Of a stretch of 44,588 nt of DNA, positions 6,910 through 14,167 are shown one piece after another. The stretch comes from a virus. The number at the start of each line of letters is the position of its first letter. Position 1 is the first letter of the stretch. Made by a program: the position numbers and the translations under genes. Location: positions 1-44,588 of the IMG/VR virus record IMGVR_UViG_3300035670_000412. One strand, given 5' to 3'. Below the pieces are notes generated by a model. It was given only the letters and a program-made list of their open reading frames with translations. It was not told the DNA's origin and did no database searches.

Positions 6910-7223
6910 GCCTCTACCCCCTTGACCGCCGCCGGCGCGAAGACATCGGCCACGGGCCGCTGGCTCACGCCGCAGCCGGCATCGAACCGCAGCCCGAGCC
7001 GGTTGAGTTCGCGCGCCTGGTGCAGCACCTGGAGCGCGGCGATCTGCAGCAATGCAGCGCCGACGCGTGCAGGCAGGGGCGCAGCCCGTGCCCCACGCCA
7101 CAGGCCTGCCTGCTCGGCGCCGACACCGACGACGGCATCGGCATGTTCCGAGGCCTGGTCGTCGCCCTCCTCGTCACCCTCGCCGCCATCGGTGCGGCAC
7201 TGCTGATCGCCGCGCTGGCCTGA
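6906..7223 (+). CDS. Cys-containing tail-anchored protein (105 aa)
   Basis: ATG 6906 overlaps the preceding stop. Residues 45-68 carry four Cys in a compact pattern (CSADACRQGRSPCPTPQAC) and the last 25 residues form a membrane helix (GLVVALLVTLAAIGAALLIA). Similar short Cys-plus-anchor proteins occur in phage recombination operons without known role. The next gene, bet-like, starts 32 bp downstream. Confidence 0.65.
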   Translation: MSLYPLDRRRREDIGHGPLAHAAAGIEPQPEPVEFARLVQHLERGDLQQCSADACRQGRSPCPTPQACLLGADTDDGIGMFRGLVVALLVTLAAIGAALLIAALA

Positions 7224-7255
7224 GCCGGCGCCCTTGCCCACCCCCAGGAGACTGC

Positions 7256-8107
7256 ATGTCGACCGCCCTCGCCACCCTCTCGAACAAGCTCGCCCAGCGC
7301 TTCGGCATGGAGCACGACGCCGAGCTCGTCACCACGCTCAAGCAGACCGCGTTCAAGTCGCGCGAGCCCGTCTCCGACGCGCAGCTCACGGCGCTGATGG
7401 TCATCGCCAACGAGTACGGCCTGAACCCCTTCACGAAGGAGATCTACGCCTACCCGGACCAGCACAAGGGCATCGTGCCGGTGGTCGGCGTCGACGGCTG
7501 GATCCGCATCGTCAACGAACACCCTCAGTTCGACGGCATCGAGTTCGACGCCACGCCCGAGGTCGTCACGGCGAAGATCTACCGCAAGGACCGCAGCCGG
7601 CCCACGGTGGTGACGGAGTACCTCGAGGAGTGCCGCCGCAACACCGACCCGTGGAAGAACATGCCGCGGCGCATGCTGCGCCACAAGGCGCTGATGCAGT
7701 GCGCGCGCGTGGCCTTCGGCTTCGCGCTGTACGACGACGACGAGGCACGCGACTTCGTGCCGGCCACGCTGATCGACGCAGCCACTGGTGAGGTGATCGA
7801 GCGCGCCCGCAGCGCCAGCCCGGCCCCGGCCTCCCGGCCCGAGCTGCCCGCGTACAGCCCGGCGGACTTTGACAAGAACCTGCCCGCCTGGTCGAAGGTC
7901 GTCGCCAGCGGCAAGAAGACCGCCAGCGCACTGCTGGCGATGCTGCAGACCAAGGCGTCGTTCACCGAGGAGCAGAAGGCCCGCATCCTGAGCCTGAAGC
8001 CCGACGCCACCGACGCGACGCCGGCGCCCTCGCCGGCTGCCGCGCCGACCCCGCCCGAGGCCGACGAGTGGGCCGCCGACTACGCCGCCGAGGAGGGAGC
8101 GAAGTGA
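7256..8107 (+). CDS. bet: Single-strand annealing protein, Bet/RecT family
   Basis: A 283-aa protein started at ATG 7256 with AGGAG 6 nt upstream. Residues 40-150 carry the family core (LMVIANEYGLNPFTKEIYAY; VVGVDGWIRIVNEHPQFDG; ALMQCARVAFGFALYDDDEA). The C-terminus is a Pro/Ala-rich linker. It anneals complementary single strands made by the exonuclease encoded next, as lambda Bet does with Exo. The stop overlaps the exonuclease start (GTGA). This pair supports recombination-dependent replication and gene capture. Confidence 0.92.
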   Translation: MSTALATLSNKLAQRFGMEHDAELVTTLKQTAFKSREPVSDAQLTALMVIANEYGLNPFTKEIYAYPDQHKGIVPVVGVDGWIRIVNEHPQFDGIEFDATPEVVTAKIYRKDRSRPTVVTEYLEECRRNTDPWKNMPRRMLRHKALMQCARVAFGFALYDDDEARDFVPATLIDAATGEVIERARSASPAPASRPELPAYSPADFDKNLPAWSKVVASGKKTASALLAMLQTKASFTEEQKARILSLKPDATDATPAPSPAAAPTPPEADEWAADYAAEEGAK

Positions 8108-9756
8108 ACATCGCCGACCGCACCACGCATGACGTGCAGCAGGGCACGGGCGCCTGGTTGTCGCTGCGCGAGGGCTACTCGACGGCCTCGGAAGCGCCGG
8201 CCGCGCTCGGCGTCAGCCGCTACATGACGCGCGGCGAGCTGCTGCGCCGCAAGCACACGGGCGTGGCCGAAGACCCCGATGCAGCGACGCTCGGCCGATA
8301 CGCTGCCGGCCACGCGGCCGAAGCCGCCGCACGCCCCCTGGCCGAAGACATCGTCGGCGGCGAGCTCTTCCCCGTGACCATGACGGCGGTGGTCGACGGC
8401 GTGCCCCTGCTGGCGAGCCTGGACGGCCTGACGCTCGAAGGCGACGTCTGCTGGGAGACGAAGCTCTGGAACGCGGAGCTGGCCGACTGCGTGCGCCGCG
8501 GCGAGCTGCCCGCGCAGTACACGGCGCAGATGGACCAGCAGCTGCTGGTGAGCGGCGCCAGCCGCTGCATCTTTACCTGCACCGACGGCACGCCGGAGCG
8601 ACTGGTGTCGTGCTGGTACGAGGCCGACCCCGCGAAGTTTGCCGCGCTCGTGGCCGGCTGGCGCCAGTTCCACGCCGACCTGGCGGCCTACGAGCTGCCC
8701 GAAGCCGCGCCGGCGGCGCCCGTCGGCAAGGCCCCCGAGACGCTGCCGGCGCTGCTGATCCAGGTCACCGGCGCCGTCACCGCGTCGAACTTGGCCGAGT
8801 TCAAGGCCACCGCGCTGGGCGCGATCCGCGCCGTGAATCGCGAGCTGAAGACCGACCAGGACTTTGCCGACGCCGAGAAGGCCGTGAAGTGGTGCGCCGA
8901 GGTCGAAGCCCGCCTCAAGGCCGCGAAGGAGCACGCGCTGAGCCAGACCGCCGACATCGACGCGCTGTTCCGGGCGATCGACGAGATCAGCGCCGAGGCG
9001 AAGACGGTTCGCCTCGACCTCGACAAGCTGGTGACGCGCCGCAAAACCGAGGTGAAGGAAGAGGCCGTCGCCCGTGCGCGCCGCGCGCTCGACGAACACA
9101 TCGCGGCGCTGAACGCCGAGATTGCCCCGTTCCGCCTGCCAGCCATCGCGGCGGACTTCGCCGGCGCCATCAAGGGCCTGAAGTCGCTGGCGAGCATGCA
9201 GGACAAGCTGGACGCGCTGCTGACGACGACCAAGGTCGCGGCCGAGGTGGAGGCCCGCGCCATCCGCGCCAACCTGGCGACGTTCAAGGCCGAGGCGGCG
9301 AACTTCGAGTTCCTGTTCGCCGACCTGGCGACGTTCGTGCACAAGGCGGCCGACGACTTCAAGGCGCTGCTGACGGCGCGCATCGCCACGCACCAGGCGG
9401 CGGAGGAACGCCGGGCCCGCGAGAAGGCCGAGGCCCAGGCCCGTGAGGCTGCGGCAGCGCCGGCGGCCGCGGTGTCCACGGCCGCTGCACCCGTGGTCCA
9501 GCTTCCCGCCACGGCGTCCGTGCCCTCCATGCCTTCCGCGCCGCGCGCCGGCGAGCCGGCCACGCTCAAGGTGGGCGAGATCAACGCCCGGCTGGCGCCG
9601 CTGAAGCTCGATGCCGCCGGCCTGGCCGAGCTGGGGATCAACCCCGCGCGCACCGAAGGCGCGGCCAAGCTCTACCGCGAAAGCGACTACACCCGCCTGC
9701 TCATCGCATTGAGCCGGCACGTCGACGGGCTCAGGACTCGGCTGCAGGCCGCGTGA
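8104..9756 (+). CDS. YqaJ-type recombination exonuclease with long coiled-coil C-terminus
   Basis: A 550-aa protein, GTG start at 8104 coupled to bet. Residues 1-210 match a lambda-Exo/YqaJ nuclease: GHAAEA near residue 70, then SLDGL, then the metal-binding ExK in CWETKLWN. Residues about 225-450 are a long helical, charged region like the DUF1351 proteins often found beside phage exonucleases, here fused in one chain. The C-terminal 70 residues look like a small separate domain. It resects double-strand ends to load Bet. The integron cassette array starts within about 50 bp of its stop. Confidence 0.88.
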   Translation: MNIADRTTHDVQQGTGAWLSLREGYSTASEAPAALGVSRYMTRGELLRRKHTGVAEDPDAATLGRYAAGHAAEAAARPLAEDIVGGELFPVTMTAVVDGVPLLASLDGLTLEGDVCWETKLWNAELADCVRRGELPAQYTAQMDQQLLVSGASRCIFTCTDGTPERLVSCWYEADPAKFAALVAGWRQFHADLAAYELPEAAPAAPVGKAPETLPALLIQVTGAVTASNLAEFKATALGAIRAVNRELKTDQDFADAEKAVKWCAEVEARLKAAKEHALSQTADIDALFRAIDEISAEAKTVRLDLDKLVTRRKTEVKEEAVARARRALDEHIAALNAEIAPFRLPAIAADFAGAIKGLKSLASMQDKLDALLTTTKVAAEVEARAIRANLATFKAEAANFEFLFADLATFVHKAADDFKALLTARIATHQAAEERRAREKAEAQAREAAAAPAAAVSTAAAPVVQLPATASVPSMPSAPRAGEPATLKVGEINARLAPLKLDAAGLAELGINPARTEGAAKLYRESDYTRLLIALSRHVDGLRTRLQAA

Positions 9757-9808
9757 TCCCGCGCCCCACAACCGATTTTTTGCAGGCGCTAGGCAGTGGT
9801 GCTGGGCG

Positions 9809-9905
9809 CCCTAACGTGCAGGTAAGCGGGGCCCAACGGCGCACCGGACTATGAACACCGACACACTTGATGCCGTTGGGGCTCCGCTTCACCGGCGGGT
9901 TAGCC
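9809..9905 (+). repeat. attC site 1
   Basis: CCCTAAC (9809-9815) pairs with GTTAGCC (9899-9905). The inner arms GGTAAGCGG and CCGCTTCACC pair with one unpaired base. The stem extends through GCCCAACGGC and GCCGTTGGGGC. The loop contains the methyltransferase ATG at 9851. Confidence 0.8.
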
Positions 9906-10678
9906 GGCAACCGGCGGACTTGCCGAAGCCGTACTACGCCGATGACGCGGTGACGCTGTACCACGGCGACGCGCTGGCATTGCTACCGCTACTGCCCAAG
10001 GCTGACGCGGTGGTGACTGACCCGCCCTACGGCGAAACCTCGCTGGATTGGGACGTGTGGCCGGCTGGCTGGCCTGCGGTGGCTGCGCTGGTGGCGCCGC
10101 AGATGTGGTGCTTTGGCAGCATGCGCATGTTTTTGGACAAGCGCGGCGACCTTGCCGACTGGAAGCTGGCGCAGGACATCGTGTGGGAGAAGCAGAACGG
10201 CAGCAACTTCGACGCGGACAAGTTCAAGCGCGTGCATGAGTTTGCGCTTCACTTCTACCGTGGCGACTGGGGCGCACTGCACCGCGAAGCACAGACCCAG
10301 CCAGGCGAAGCCAAGAGCACCCGGCGCGTGCGGCAACGCGAAGACATCAAGCACCGCGGCGAGATTGGCCCCAACGTGTATGAGTACAAGGACACCCGCG
10401 TGATGCGTAGCGTGATCTACGCGCGCAACTGCCACGGCTACGCGGTTAACGAGACACAGAAGCCCGAGGACATCGTGGCCCCGCTACTGCAGTACAGCGT
10501 GCCGCCCGGCGGCCTGGTGATCGACTGCTTTGCAGGCAGTGGCACGACTGGCGCGGTGGCCCGCAAACTGGGGCGCAGGGCGATCTTGATTGAGAAGCGC
10601 GAGTCACAGTGCCGGGCCATCGCTGCGAGGCTGGCACAGGGTGACTTGTTGACGCCTAACGTTCGCATTCAGCGGTGA
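9851..10678 (+). CDS. Cassette-borne DNA methyltransferase (beta class, N6-adenine type)
   Basis: 275 aa from ATG 9851, or 252 aa from an in-frame TTG at 9920 that follows GGCGGA. DPPYG (residues 57-61) comes before FAGSGTTG (about 228-235), i.e. catalytic motif IV before AdoMet-binding motif I, the order of beta-class methyltransferases; DPPY favours adenine-N6. The last 25 residues hold the KRES motif following the AdoMet strand. No restriction partner is adjacent, so it is an orphan enzyme that could protect phage DNA from restriction. The start at 9851 lies in the loop of attC 1 and the stop lies in attC 2. Confidence 0.9.
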   Translation: MNTDTLDAVGAPLHRRVSRQPADLPKPYYADDAVTLYHGDALALLPLLPKADAVVTDPPYGETSLDWDVWPAGWPAVAALVAPQMWCFGSMRMFLDKRGDLADWKLAQDIVWEKQNGSNFDADKFKRVHEFALHFYRGDWGALHREAQTQPGEAKSTRRVRQREDIKHRGEIGPNVYEYKDTRVMRSVIYARNCHGYAVNETQKPEDIVAPLLQYSVPPGGLVIDCFAGSGTTGAVARKLGRRAILIEKRESQCRAIAARLAQGDLLTPNVRIQR

Positions 10679-10723
10679 GCGACGGCGCAGCCGGCGCGAG
10701 TCCGCTGCAATGCGCTGTTGGGC
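10654..10723 (+). repeat. attC site 2
   Basis: GCCTAAC (10654-10660) pairs with GTTGGGC (10717-10723). Arms CGCATTCAGCGG and CCGCTGCAATGCG pair with one extra base. The methyltransferase stop is in the left arm. Confidence 0.9.
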
Positions 10724-10751
10724 GGCCGGTTCACGAAGCAAAGGACAGAAG

Positions 10752-10946
10752 ATGGAGACCGAATTTCCGCGCGATGATCAGAAGCGCGCGTGCATGCGTT
10801 GCCTGTGGTGGAGCCCGACAAACAGTGTTGCCGGCCACTGCAAGCGCATGCCGCCGGTTCGCCCGGACGGCGAAAGCGAAGGCTTCTGGCCGATGACAGG
10901 GCGCGGCGACTGGTGCGGAGAGTATCGGCAAGGCAGCCCGGAATGA
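10752..10946 (+). CDS. Cassette-borne small Cys-rich protein (64 aa)
   Basis: ATG 10752 has AAGGACAGAAG upstream. It contains CMRCLWW, HCKRMPP and GDWCGEY: four Cys and a His spaced like a zinc ribbon. The arrangement, with conserved Trp and a final WCGEY, suggests a small metal-binding fold. It overlaps the next gene (ATGA), so cassette 2 is a two-gene operon, uncommon for integron cassettes. Function unknown. Confidence 0.75.
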   Translation: METEFPRDDQKRACMRCLWWSPTNSVAGHCKRMPPVRPDGESEGFWPMTGRGDWCGEYRQGSPE

Positions 10947-11203
10947 CCGACGTGACGCTGCATTTCAAGGCGCAGCTTGCGAGCCGCGAGTGCGCGGTGT
11001 GCGGCGCCAGGCTGGACCGCAGCGAGCGCGATCACTGGTGGTTGCGCAACACATGGACCAGCGCGGTGCGCGACTATGCCGAGGGCGGAGGATGCTTGCC
11101 GACCGACTGGTTCAGGCCGTGCGGCAAGCTGCCGGCCGACTTAGGCATGACGCCCAACGTTGGAGCTAAGCGGGCGCCGTTGGCGCTCCGCTTGAGCGAC
11201 TAG
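10943..11203 (+). CDS. Cassette-borne Cys-motif protein reading into attC (86 aa)
   Basis: ATG 10943 overlaps the previous stop. A CAVCGARLDRSERDHWW segment resembles a half zinc-finger. The ORF continues through the left arm and loop of attC 3 and stops at TAG immediately before the GTTAGGC core, so its last 17 residues are encoded by the recombination site. Unknown function. Confidence 0.7.
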   Translation: MTDVTLHFKAQLASRECAVCGARLDRSERDHWWLRNTWTSAVRDYAEGGGCLPTDWFRPCGKLPADLGMTPNVGAKRAPLALRLSD

Positions 11204-11209
11204 TTAGGC
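11152..11209 (+). repeat. attC site 3
   Basis: GCCCAAC (11152-11158) pairs with GTTAGGC (11203-11209). Arms GAGCTAAGCGG and CCGCTTGAGC pair with a bulge. At 58 bp it is a compact, textbook site. Confidence 0.92.
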
Positions 11210-11231
11210 AGCATCTGGTGAAGGACTGACC

Positions 11232-11645
11232 ATGCCGATTAAGCCCGAGAACAAAGCCCGATACCCAAAGGACTGGAAGGACGTGCGCCACCGCATCCTG
11301 CAGCGCGCGAACTGGCGATGCGAGCACCCGAACTGCCGCGCCCGCCACGGCGTGACCGGCTACTGGCGCAAAGGTCTGTTTCACCGGCTGCCCGATGTGC
11401 TGTGGGATGCGGGGTACACGGCTGGCGATGTGATGGCATGCGAGAACGGCGAAAAGCTGAAGATCATCAAGATCGTGCTGACCATCGCGCACCTTGACCA
11501 CACGCCCGAGAACTGCGCAGACGACAACCTGCGCGCCTGGTGCCAGCGCCACCACCTGGCGCATGACGCTGCACACCACAAGACCACCGCCTACCGGAGA
11601 CGCAAAGATGCGGCGATGACGGCGGACATGTTTGATGCTGCCTAA
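11232..11645 (+). CDS. Cassette-borne HNH endonuclease
   Basis: A 137-aa protein with GAAGGA 8 nt before ATG 11232. The catalytic ββα region is AHLDHTPENCADDNLRAWCQ followed by RHHLAHD, with the His-Asn-His residues in place. CEHPNCRARHG supplies a zinc-binding pair. HNH proteins nick or cut DNA and some phage members aid packaging. The stop TAA is part of the attC 4 core GCCTAAC. As a cassette gene it might act in defence or inter-phage competition. Confidence 0.85.
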   Translation: MPIKPENKARYPKDWKDVRHRILQRANWRCEHPNCRARHGVTGYWRKGLFHRLPDVLWDAGYTAGDVMACENGEKLKIIKIVLTIAHLDHTPENCADDNLRAWCQRHHLAHDAAHHKTTAYRRRKDAAMTADMFDAA

Positions 11646-11742
11646 CGTTCGAGCTAACCTGGACCCAACGGCATGAACCAACACACCCGAAGCGAGACCC
11701 CGGCGCCTGCCGTTGGGGCTCAGGTTGAGCGAGCAGTTATGC
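11640..11742 (+). repeat. attC site 4
   Basis: GCCTAAC (11640-11646) pairs with GTTATGC (11736-11742). Arms CGAGCTAACCTG and CAGGTTGAGCG pair with bulges, and GACCCAACGGC with GCCGTTGGGGC. The loop contains an ATG at 11673 in frame with the next gene. Confidence 0.9.
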
Positions 11743-12065
11743 CGCTACCGCCGGAGCGCGCGACCTTTGCGGACTGGCTGCGCGCAGCCAAAGGCCGGCT
11801 CGATGCCCGTGGCGACGTGAACTACCACTGGGCGGAAAACATCACGATGGGCGAGCACGACGCCGCGTTGATGGCGTGGAGGTTCCAACAGCGAGAGATT
11901 GACCGCTTGCGAGCCGCGTTGCTGACCTGCGCCAGGCAGGCGGAAGCGCTCAAGGTCGATTGCGGCATGGACCCCGAGAGCGCCCAGGCCGCCCGCAACT
12001 CAAGGTATCAAGCCATTAGCACCACAGCCCACATTGCGCTGGGCACGATCAAGGGGGCCGAGTGA
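11739..12065 (+). CDS. Cassette-borne unknown protein (108 aa)
   Basis: The ATG at 11739 is formed by the attC core GTTATGC itself; an in-frame ATG at 11673 in the attC loop would add 22 residues. The protein is helical (TFADWLRAAKGRLDARGDVN; MAWRFQQREIDRLRAALLTC) and resembles the short ead/ea-type accessory proteins of phages rather than known resistance cassettes. The TGATG junction couples it to the next gene. Confidence 0.75.
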   Translation: MPLPPERATFADWLRAAKGRLDARGDVNYHWAENITMGEHDAALMAWRFQQREIDRLRAALLTCARQAEALKVDCGMDPESAQAARNSRYQAISTTAHIALGTIKGAE

Positions 12066-12421
12066 TGTTCAGCCGACAGCAGATCATGAATGCCATGCAC
12101 GAGTGCGAGGCGCCTGACTACGTTTTTAAGTCCATGCTGGTTGCAATGGACAACATGGAGGCATCGGCACCCGTTGCCGTGCACCTGTTGCGCAACGCAG
12201 TTGCCGCACTGCTGAAGTGCAAGAGCGGCGAATACTGCGATGCCTACCCGGCCGCGCTAAAGCTGGCGCAGCATGCCATGCAGTTGACCGACTACGCGCA
12301 GCAGCAGGTTGCCACCGTCACGGAGTGCGAGGCCTGCTTCACGCCCGATGTGTGCCAACTGCGCGGGACGTGCGATCACTACACCGCTGCGCAGCTTCGT
12401 ATTGCAAAGGCTGTGCCATGA
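12065..12421 (+). CDS. Cassette-borne unknown protein with C-terminal Cys cluster (118 aa)
   Basis: ATG 12065 overlaps the preceding stop. The first 85 residues are helical. The C-terminal part has CEACFTPDVCQLRGTCDHY, four Cys and a His that may bind zinc. Its stop overlaps the next start (ATGA). This cassette therefore carries three coupled genes, an operon moved as one unit. Confidence 0.75.
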   Translation: MFSRQQIMNAMHECEAPDYVFKSMLVAMDNMEASAPVAVHLLRNAVAALLKCKSGEYCDAYPAALKLAQHAMQLTDYAQQQVATVTECEACFTPDVCQLRGTCDHYTAAQLRIAKAVP

Positions 12422-12660
12422 AGCTGACAAAGGCGCAAGACCGCGCGCTCTCGTTCATCCGCCAGGCCGTCGCCGTGCGCATTGACGCCTACGGCTGCCT
12501 TGTGCGCGACGACGGCGAGAAGACCAATGCCAGCGGCGCCACCACGGCCGCGCGACTGGTGGCGCTGGGCCTGCTGACAGGCCGTGGCGGGCTGCTGATG
12601 CTGACGGAGGCAGGGATGCGCAACGCACTGCCAACGTGGCCCAGCAAAGAAGCGGCATAA
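12418..12660 (+). CDS. Cassette-borne small winged-helix-like protein (80 aa)
   Basis: ATG 12418 is coupled to the previous gene. Helices TKAQDRALSFIRQAVAVRI and ATTAARLVALGLLTGRGGLL with a terminal strand (LMLTEAGMRNAL) suggest a winged-helix DNA-binding fold. The stop TAA is inside the attC 5 core GCATAAC. Regulatory role possible, unproven. Confidence 0.7.
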   Translation: MKLTKAQDRALSFIRQAVAVRIDAYGCLVRDDGEKTNASGATTAARLVALGLLTGRGGLLMLTEAGMRNALPTWPSKEAA

Positions 12661-12758
12661 CGTTCGAGGTAACGCGGGCCAAGCGGCCTGCACGGAGGAT
12701 GCAGATGCAAACTGATGACCCGGGCCGTTTGGCCTCGCCGTTGACCGAGCAGTTAGGC
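12655..12758 (+). repeat. attC site 5
   Basis: GCATAAC (12655-12661) pairs with GTTAGGC (12752-12758). Arms CGAGGTAACG and CGTTGACCGAG, then GGGCCAAGCGGCC with GGCCGTTTGGCC. The loop carries GGAGG and ATGs used by the next gene. Confidence 0.88.
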
Positions 12759-13193
12759 CAGGCGCCGGAGCGCGCCGAACTGCGCGCAACGCTGGCCGAG
12801 CTGCTGACCTACGCGGAGGCGTACTCGGGGCGCGCCGATGACTGCGGACGCTTGGCCCGGCTGGTGGTTGAGTTTCTTTCGGCAGGCGGCGTGCCTCAAT
12901 TGCCCACAAACGCCACGGAGCCGATGCAGAAGGCCATGCAACGCGCCGTGATGCTGCGTAAGAGCATGATCGACGTATGGCGCGCGGCGCTGGCTGAACT
13001 GCCAGAGCCCGCAACCGACGCGAGCGCAGAGTTGGAGCGCCTGCGCCAAGCCCTGCGCGACATTGCCGACCCGATTGCAGCGTGGCAGCGCGACTTGCAG
13101 CCGGGCTACACGTTGGACGGCGCGATGTGCGTTCACATGGCGAACGACCCGGAAACGTACAAGCGCATGGCCCGTGAGGCTTTGCGGGCCTAA
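12705..13193 (+). CDS. Cassette-borne unknown protein translated through attC (162 aa)
   Basis: ATG 12705 is favoured: GGAGG at 12694-12698 is 6 nt away, whereas the ATG at 12699 abuts it. The first 18 residues are encoded by the loop and right arm of attC 5. The body is helical (RAELRATLAELLTYAEAYSG; MQKAMQRAVMLRKSMIDVW). The end, GYTLDGAMCVHMANDPETY, looks like phage accessory proteins. The TAA stop lies in attC 6. Confidence 0.72.
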   Translation: MQTDDPGRLASPLTEQLGQAPERAELRATLAELLTYAEAYSGRADDCGRLARLVVEFLSAGGVPQLPTNATEPMQKAMQRAVMLRKSMIDVWRAALAELPEPATDASAELERLRQALRDIADPIAAWQRDLQPGYTLDGAMCVHMANDPETYKRMAREALRA

Positions 13194-13242
13194 CGTTTTG
13201 GTAACCGGCGCCGTTCGGCGTCCGGTTGACCTGTAGTTAGGC
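13188..13242 (+). repeat. attC site 6
   Basis: GCCTAAC (13188-13194) pairs with GTTAGGC (13236-13242). Arms GGTAACCGG and CCGGTTGACC pair with one bulge. At 55 bp it is the shortest intact site of the array. Confidence 0.92.
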
Positions 13243-13262
13243 CCCAACGATACGGAGTACGC

Positions 13263-13838
13263 ATGAGACACCAACGAGGATGGCAAGAAAAGATAGCGGC
13301 ACGCACGGCGCGACGCCTGCAGGCCAATTTGCGACGAGCCGCCGAGGCAGAAGGGAGAACAAGCATGGCAGACAAAGCTACAAACGCAGCCGGGCCAGCG
13401 CACTTGGCGCCGCAGCCTGCGCCCGGTCTGGCTTTCGATGCGCGCGGCGTGCTGTCGCCGCTTGCGCGAGAAAGCGTGGCCGACGCGCTGCTGATCGTGG
13501 AGAGCTACGGCCCGTGGGGCCCTGACGTGAACGACGCGCACCGCCGCCAGATTGTGCTGGCCGACGAAGTTAGGCGCCTTGTGGACAAGTGCAATGGCTA
13601 CATCGCGGACAACGCGCGACTGGCTGAGCAGGTGGAAAACATGCGCGCCGCTTTGCAGTGGTACGCCGATGGCCTGCACTTCGACAAGGCCAGCCCTGAC
13701 GCATGGGACACGGTGAGCGGCGAGCCGCAGAACTGGTGGTGCGACGAGGCGGGCACGGCGACCGTAGAAGACGGCTCGATTGCCGCGATGGTGCTGAGCG
13801 GCGAGTTGACCGGCGCCCAAGTTCAGGCGCTGGACTGA
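13263..13838 (+). CDS. Cassette-borne phage-type unknown protein (191 aa)
   Basis: Two in-frame starts are plausible: ATG 13263 (GGAG 6 nt upstream) and ATG 13365 (AGGGAG upstream). The part after residue 50 is conserved-looking: ESVADALLIVESYGPWG, then a coiled helix (DNARLAEQVENMRAALQWYA) and an acidic, Trp-rich end. It resembles ead-like phage proteins, so the cassette probably carries phage-derived cargo. The stop is 11 bp before the degenerate attC 7. Confidence 0.7.
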   Translation: MRHQRGWQEKIAARTARRLQANLRRAAEAEGRTSMADKATNAAGPAHLAPQPAPGLAFDARGVLSPLARESVADALLIVESYGPWGPDVNDAHRRQIVLADEVRRLVDKCNGYIADNARLAEQVENMRAALQWYADGLHFDKASPDAWDTVSGEPQNWWCDEAGTATVEDGSIAAMVLSGELTGAQVQALD

Positions 13839-13848
13839 TGGCCTTGGG

Positions 13849-13867
13849 GCCTAACTTGTGATTAGGC
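13849..13867 (+). repeat. Degenerate attC site 7 / array end
   Basis: GCCTAAC TTGT GATTAGGC keeps only the outer inverted cores; the inner arms are missing. It marks the right boundary of the array and is probably no longer recombinogenic. Confidence 0.6.
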
Positions 13868-13927
13868 CAACCGCGCCACCCCCTGCCAGTCGGCCTATTG
13901 CAGCCTCTCACCCAGGACAGCGACATC

Positions 13928-14164
13928 ATGGACAGCCTAAAACCCATCGGACTGACTCACCGAGTCACGATCACTGTCACCGGCCGGTATGCCCACGGGC
14001 GAGAGCAAGAGCACGCGACCGTGACGCTGGCGGGTGACGGCTCTCTCGACCACATGCTCGATGCCTACCGGGCGGCGCTCGTGGCCGCTGGCTATTCGCC
14101 CGACACGGCGCGTCGGCTGGAGGTGTGCGATGCGATGATGGTGCGGCGGGGTGAGGACCGCTGA
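13928..14164 (+). CDS. Small unknown phage protein (78 aa)
   Basis: ATG 13928 has AGGA 10 nt upstream. A strand-rich N-terminus (HRVTITVTGRYAHG) is followed by a helix (DHMLDAYRAALVAAGYS). It is the first gene after the cassette array and precedes the DUF4224/integrase pair in the same direction. No family assigned. Confidence 0.65.
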   Translation: MDSLKPIGLTHRVTITVTGRYAHGREQEHATVTLAGDGSLDHMLDAYRAALVAAGYSPDTARRLEVCDAMMVRRGEDR

Positions 14165-14167
14165 CCG

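Larger units (their letters stand above)
9788..13867 (+). mobile_element. Integron gene-cassette array (CALIN-like) inside the phage
   Basis: Six complete attC sites and a degenerate seventh delimit six cassettes, all with genes on the plus strand. Each site has the core pair RYYYAAC...GTTRRRY with imperfect internal arms that fold into a hairpin with unpaired bases, as in integron attC sites. Stops lie inside or at the edge of the attC sites, the tight packing typical of cassettes. No intI is present; the integrase at 14380 is a phage type. Upstream and downstream genes are phage genes, so the array is part of the phage. A possible eroded left-hand site GCTAGGC lies at 9788-9794. Confidence 0.88.

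Noticed and set aside
9776-9781. Rho-independent terminator after the exonuclease gene (T6 run)
   Set aside because: No GC-rich stem immediately upstream of the T-run; cassettes downstream are more likely co-transcribed.
9809-13242. attC-like sites as simple transcription terminators or REP elements
   Set aside because: They lack T-runs, have the specific RYYYAAC/GTTRRRY cores with asymmetric bulged arms, and alternate with gene cassettes.
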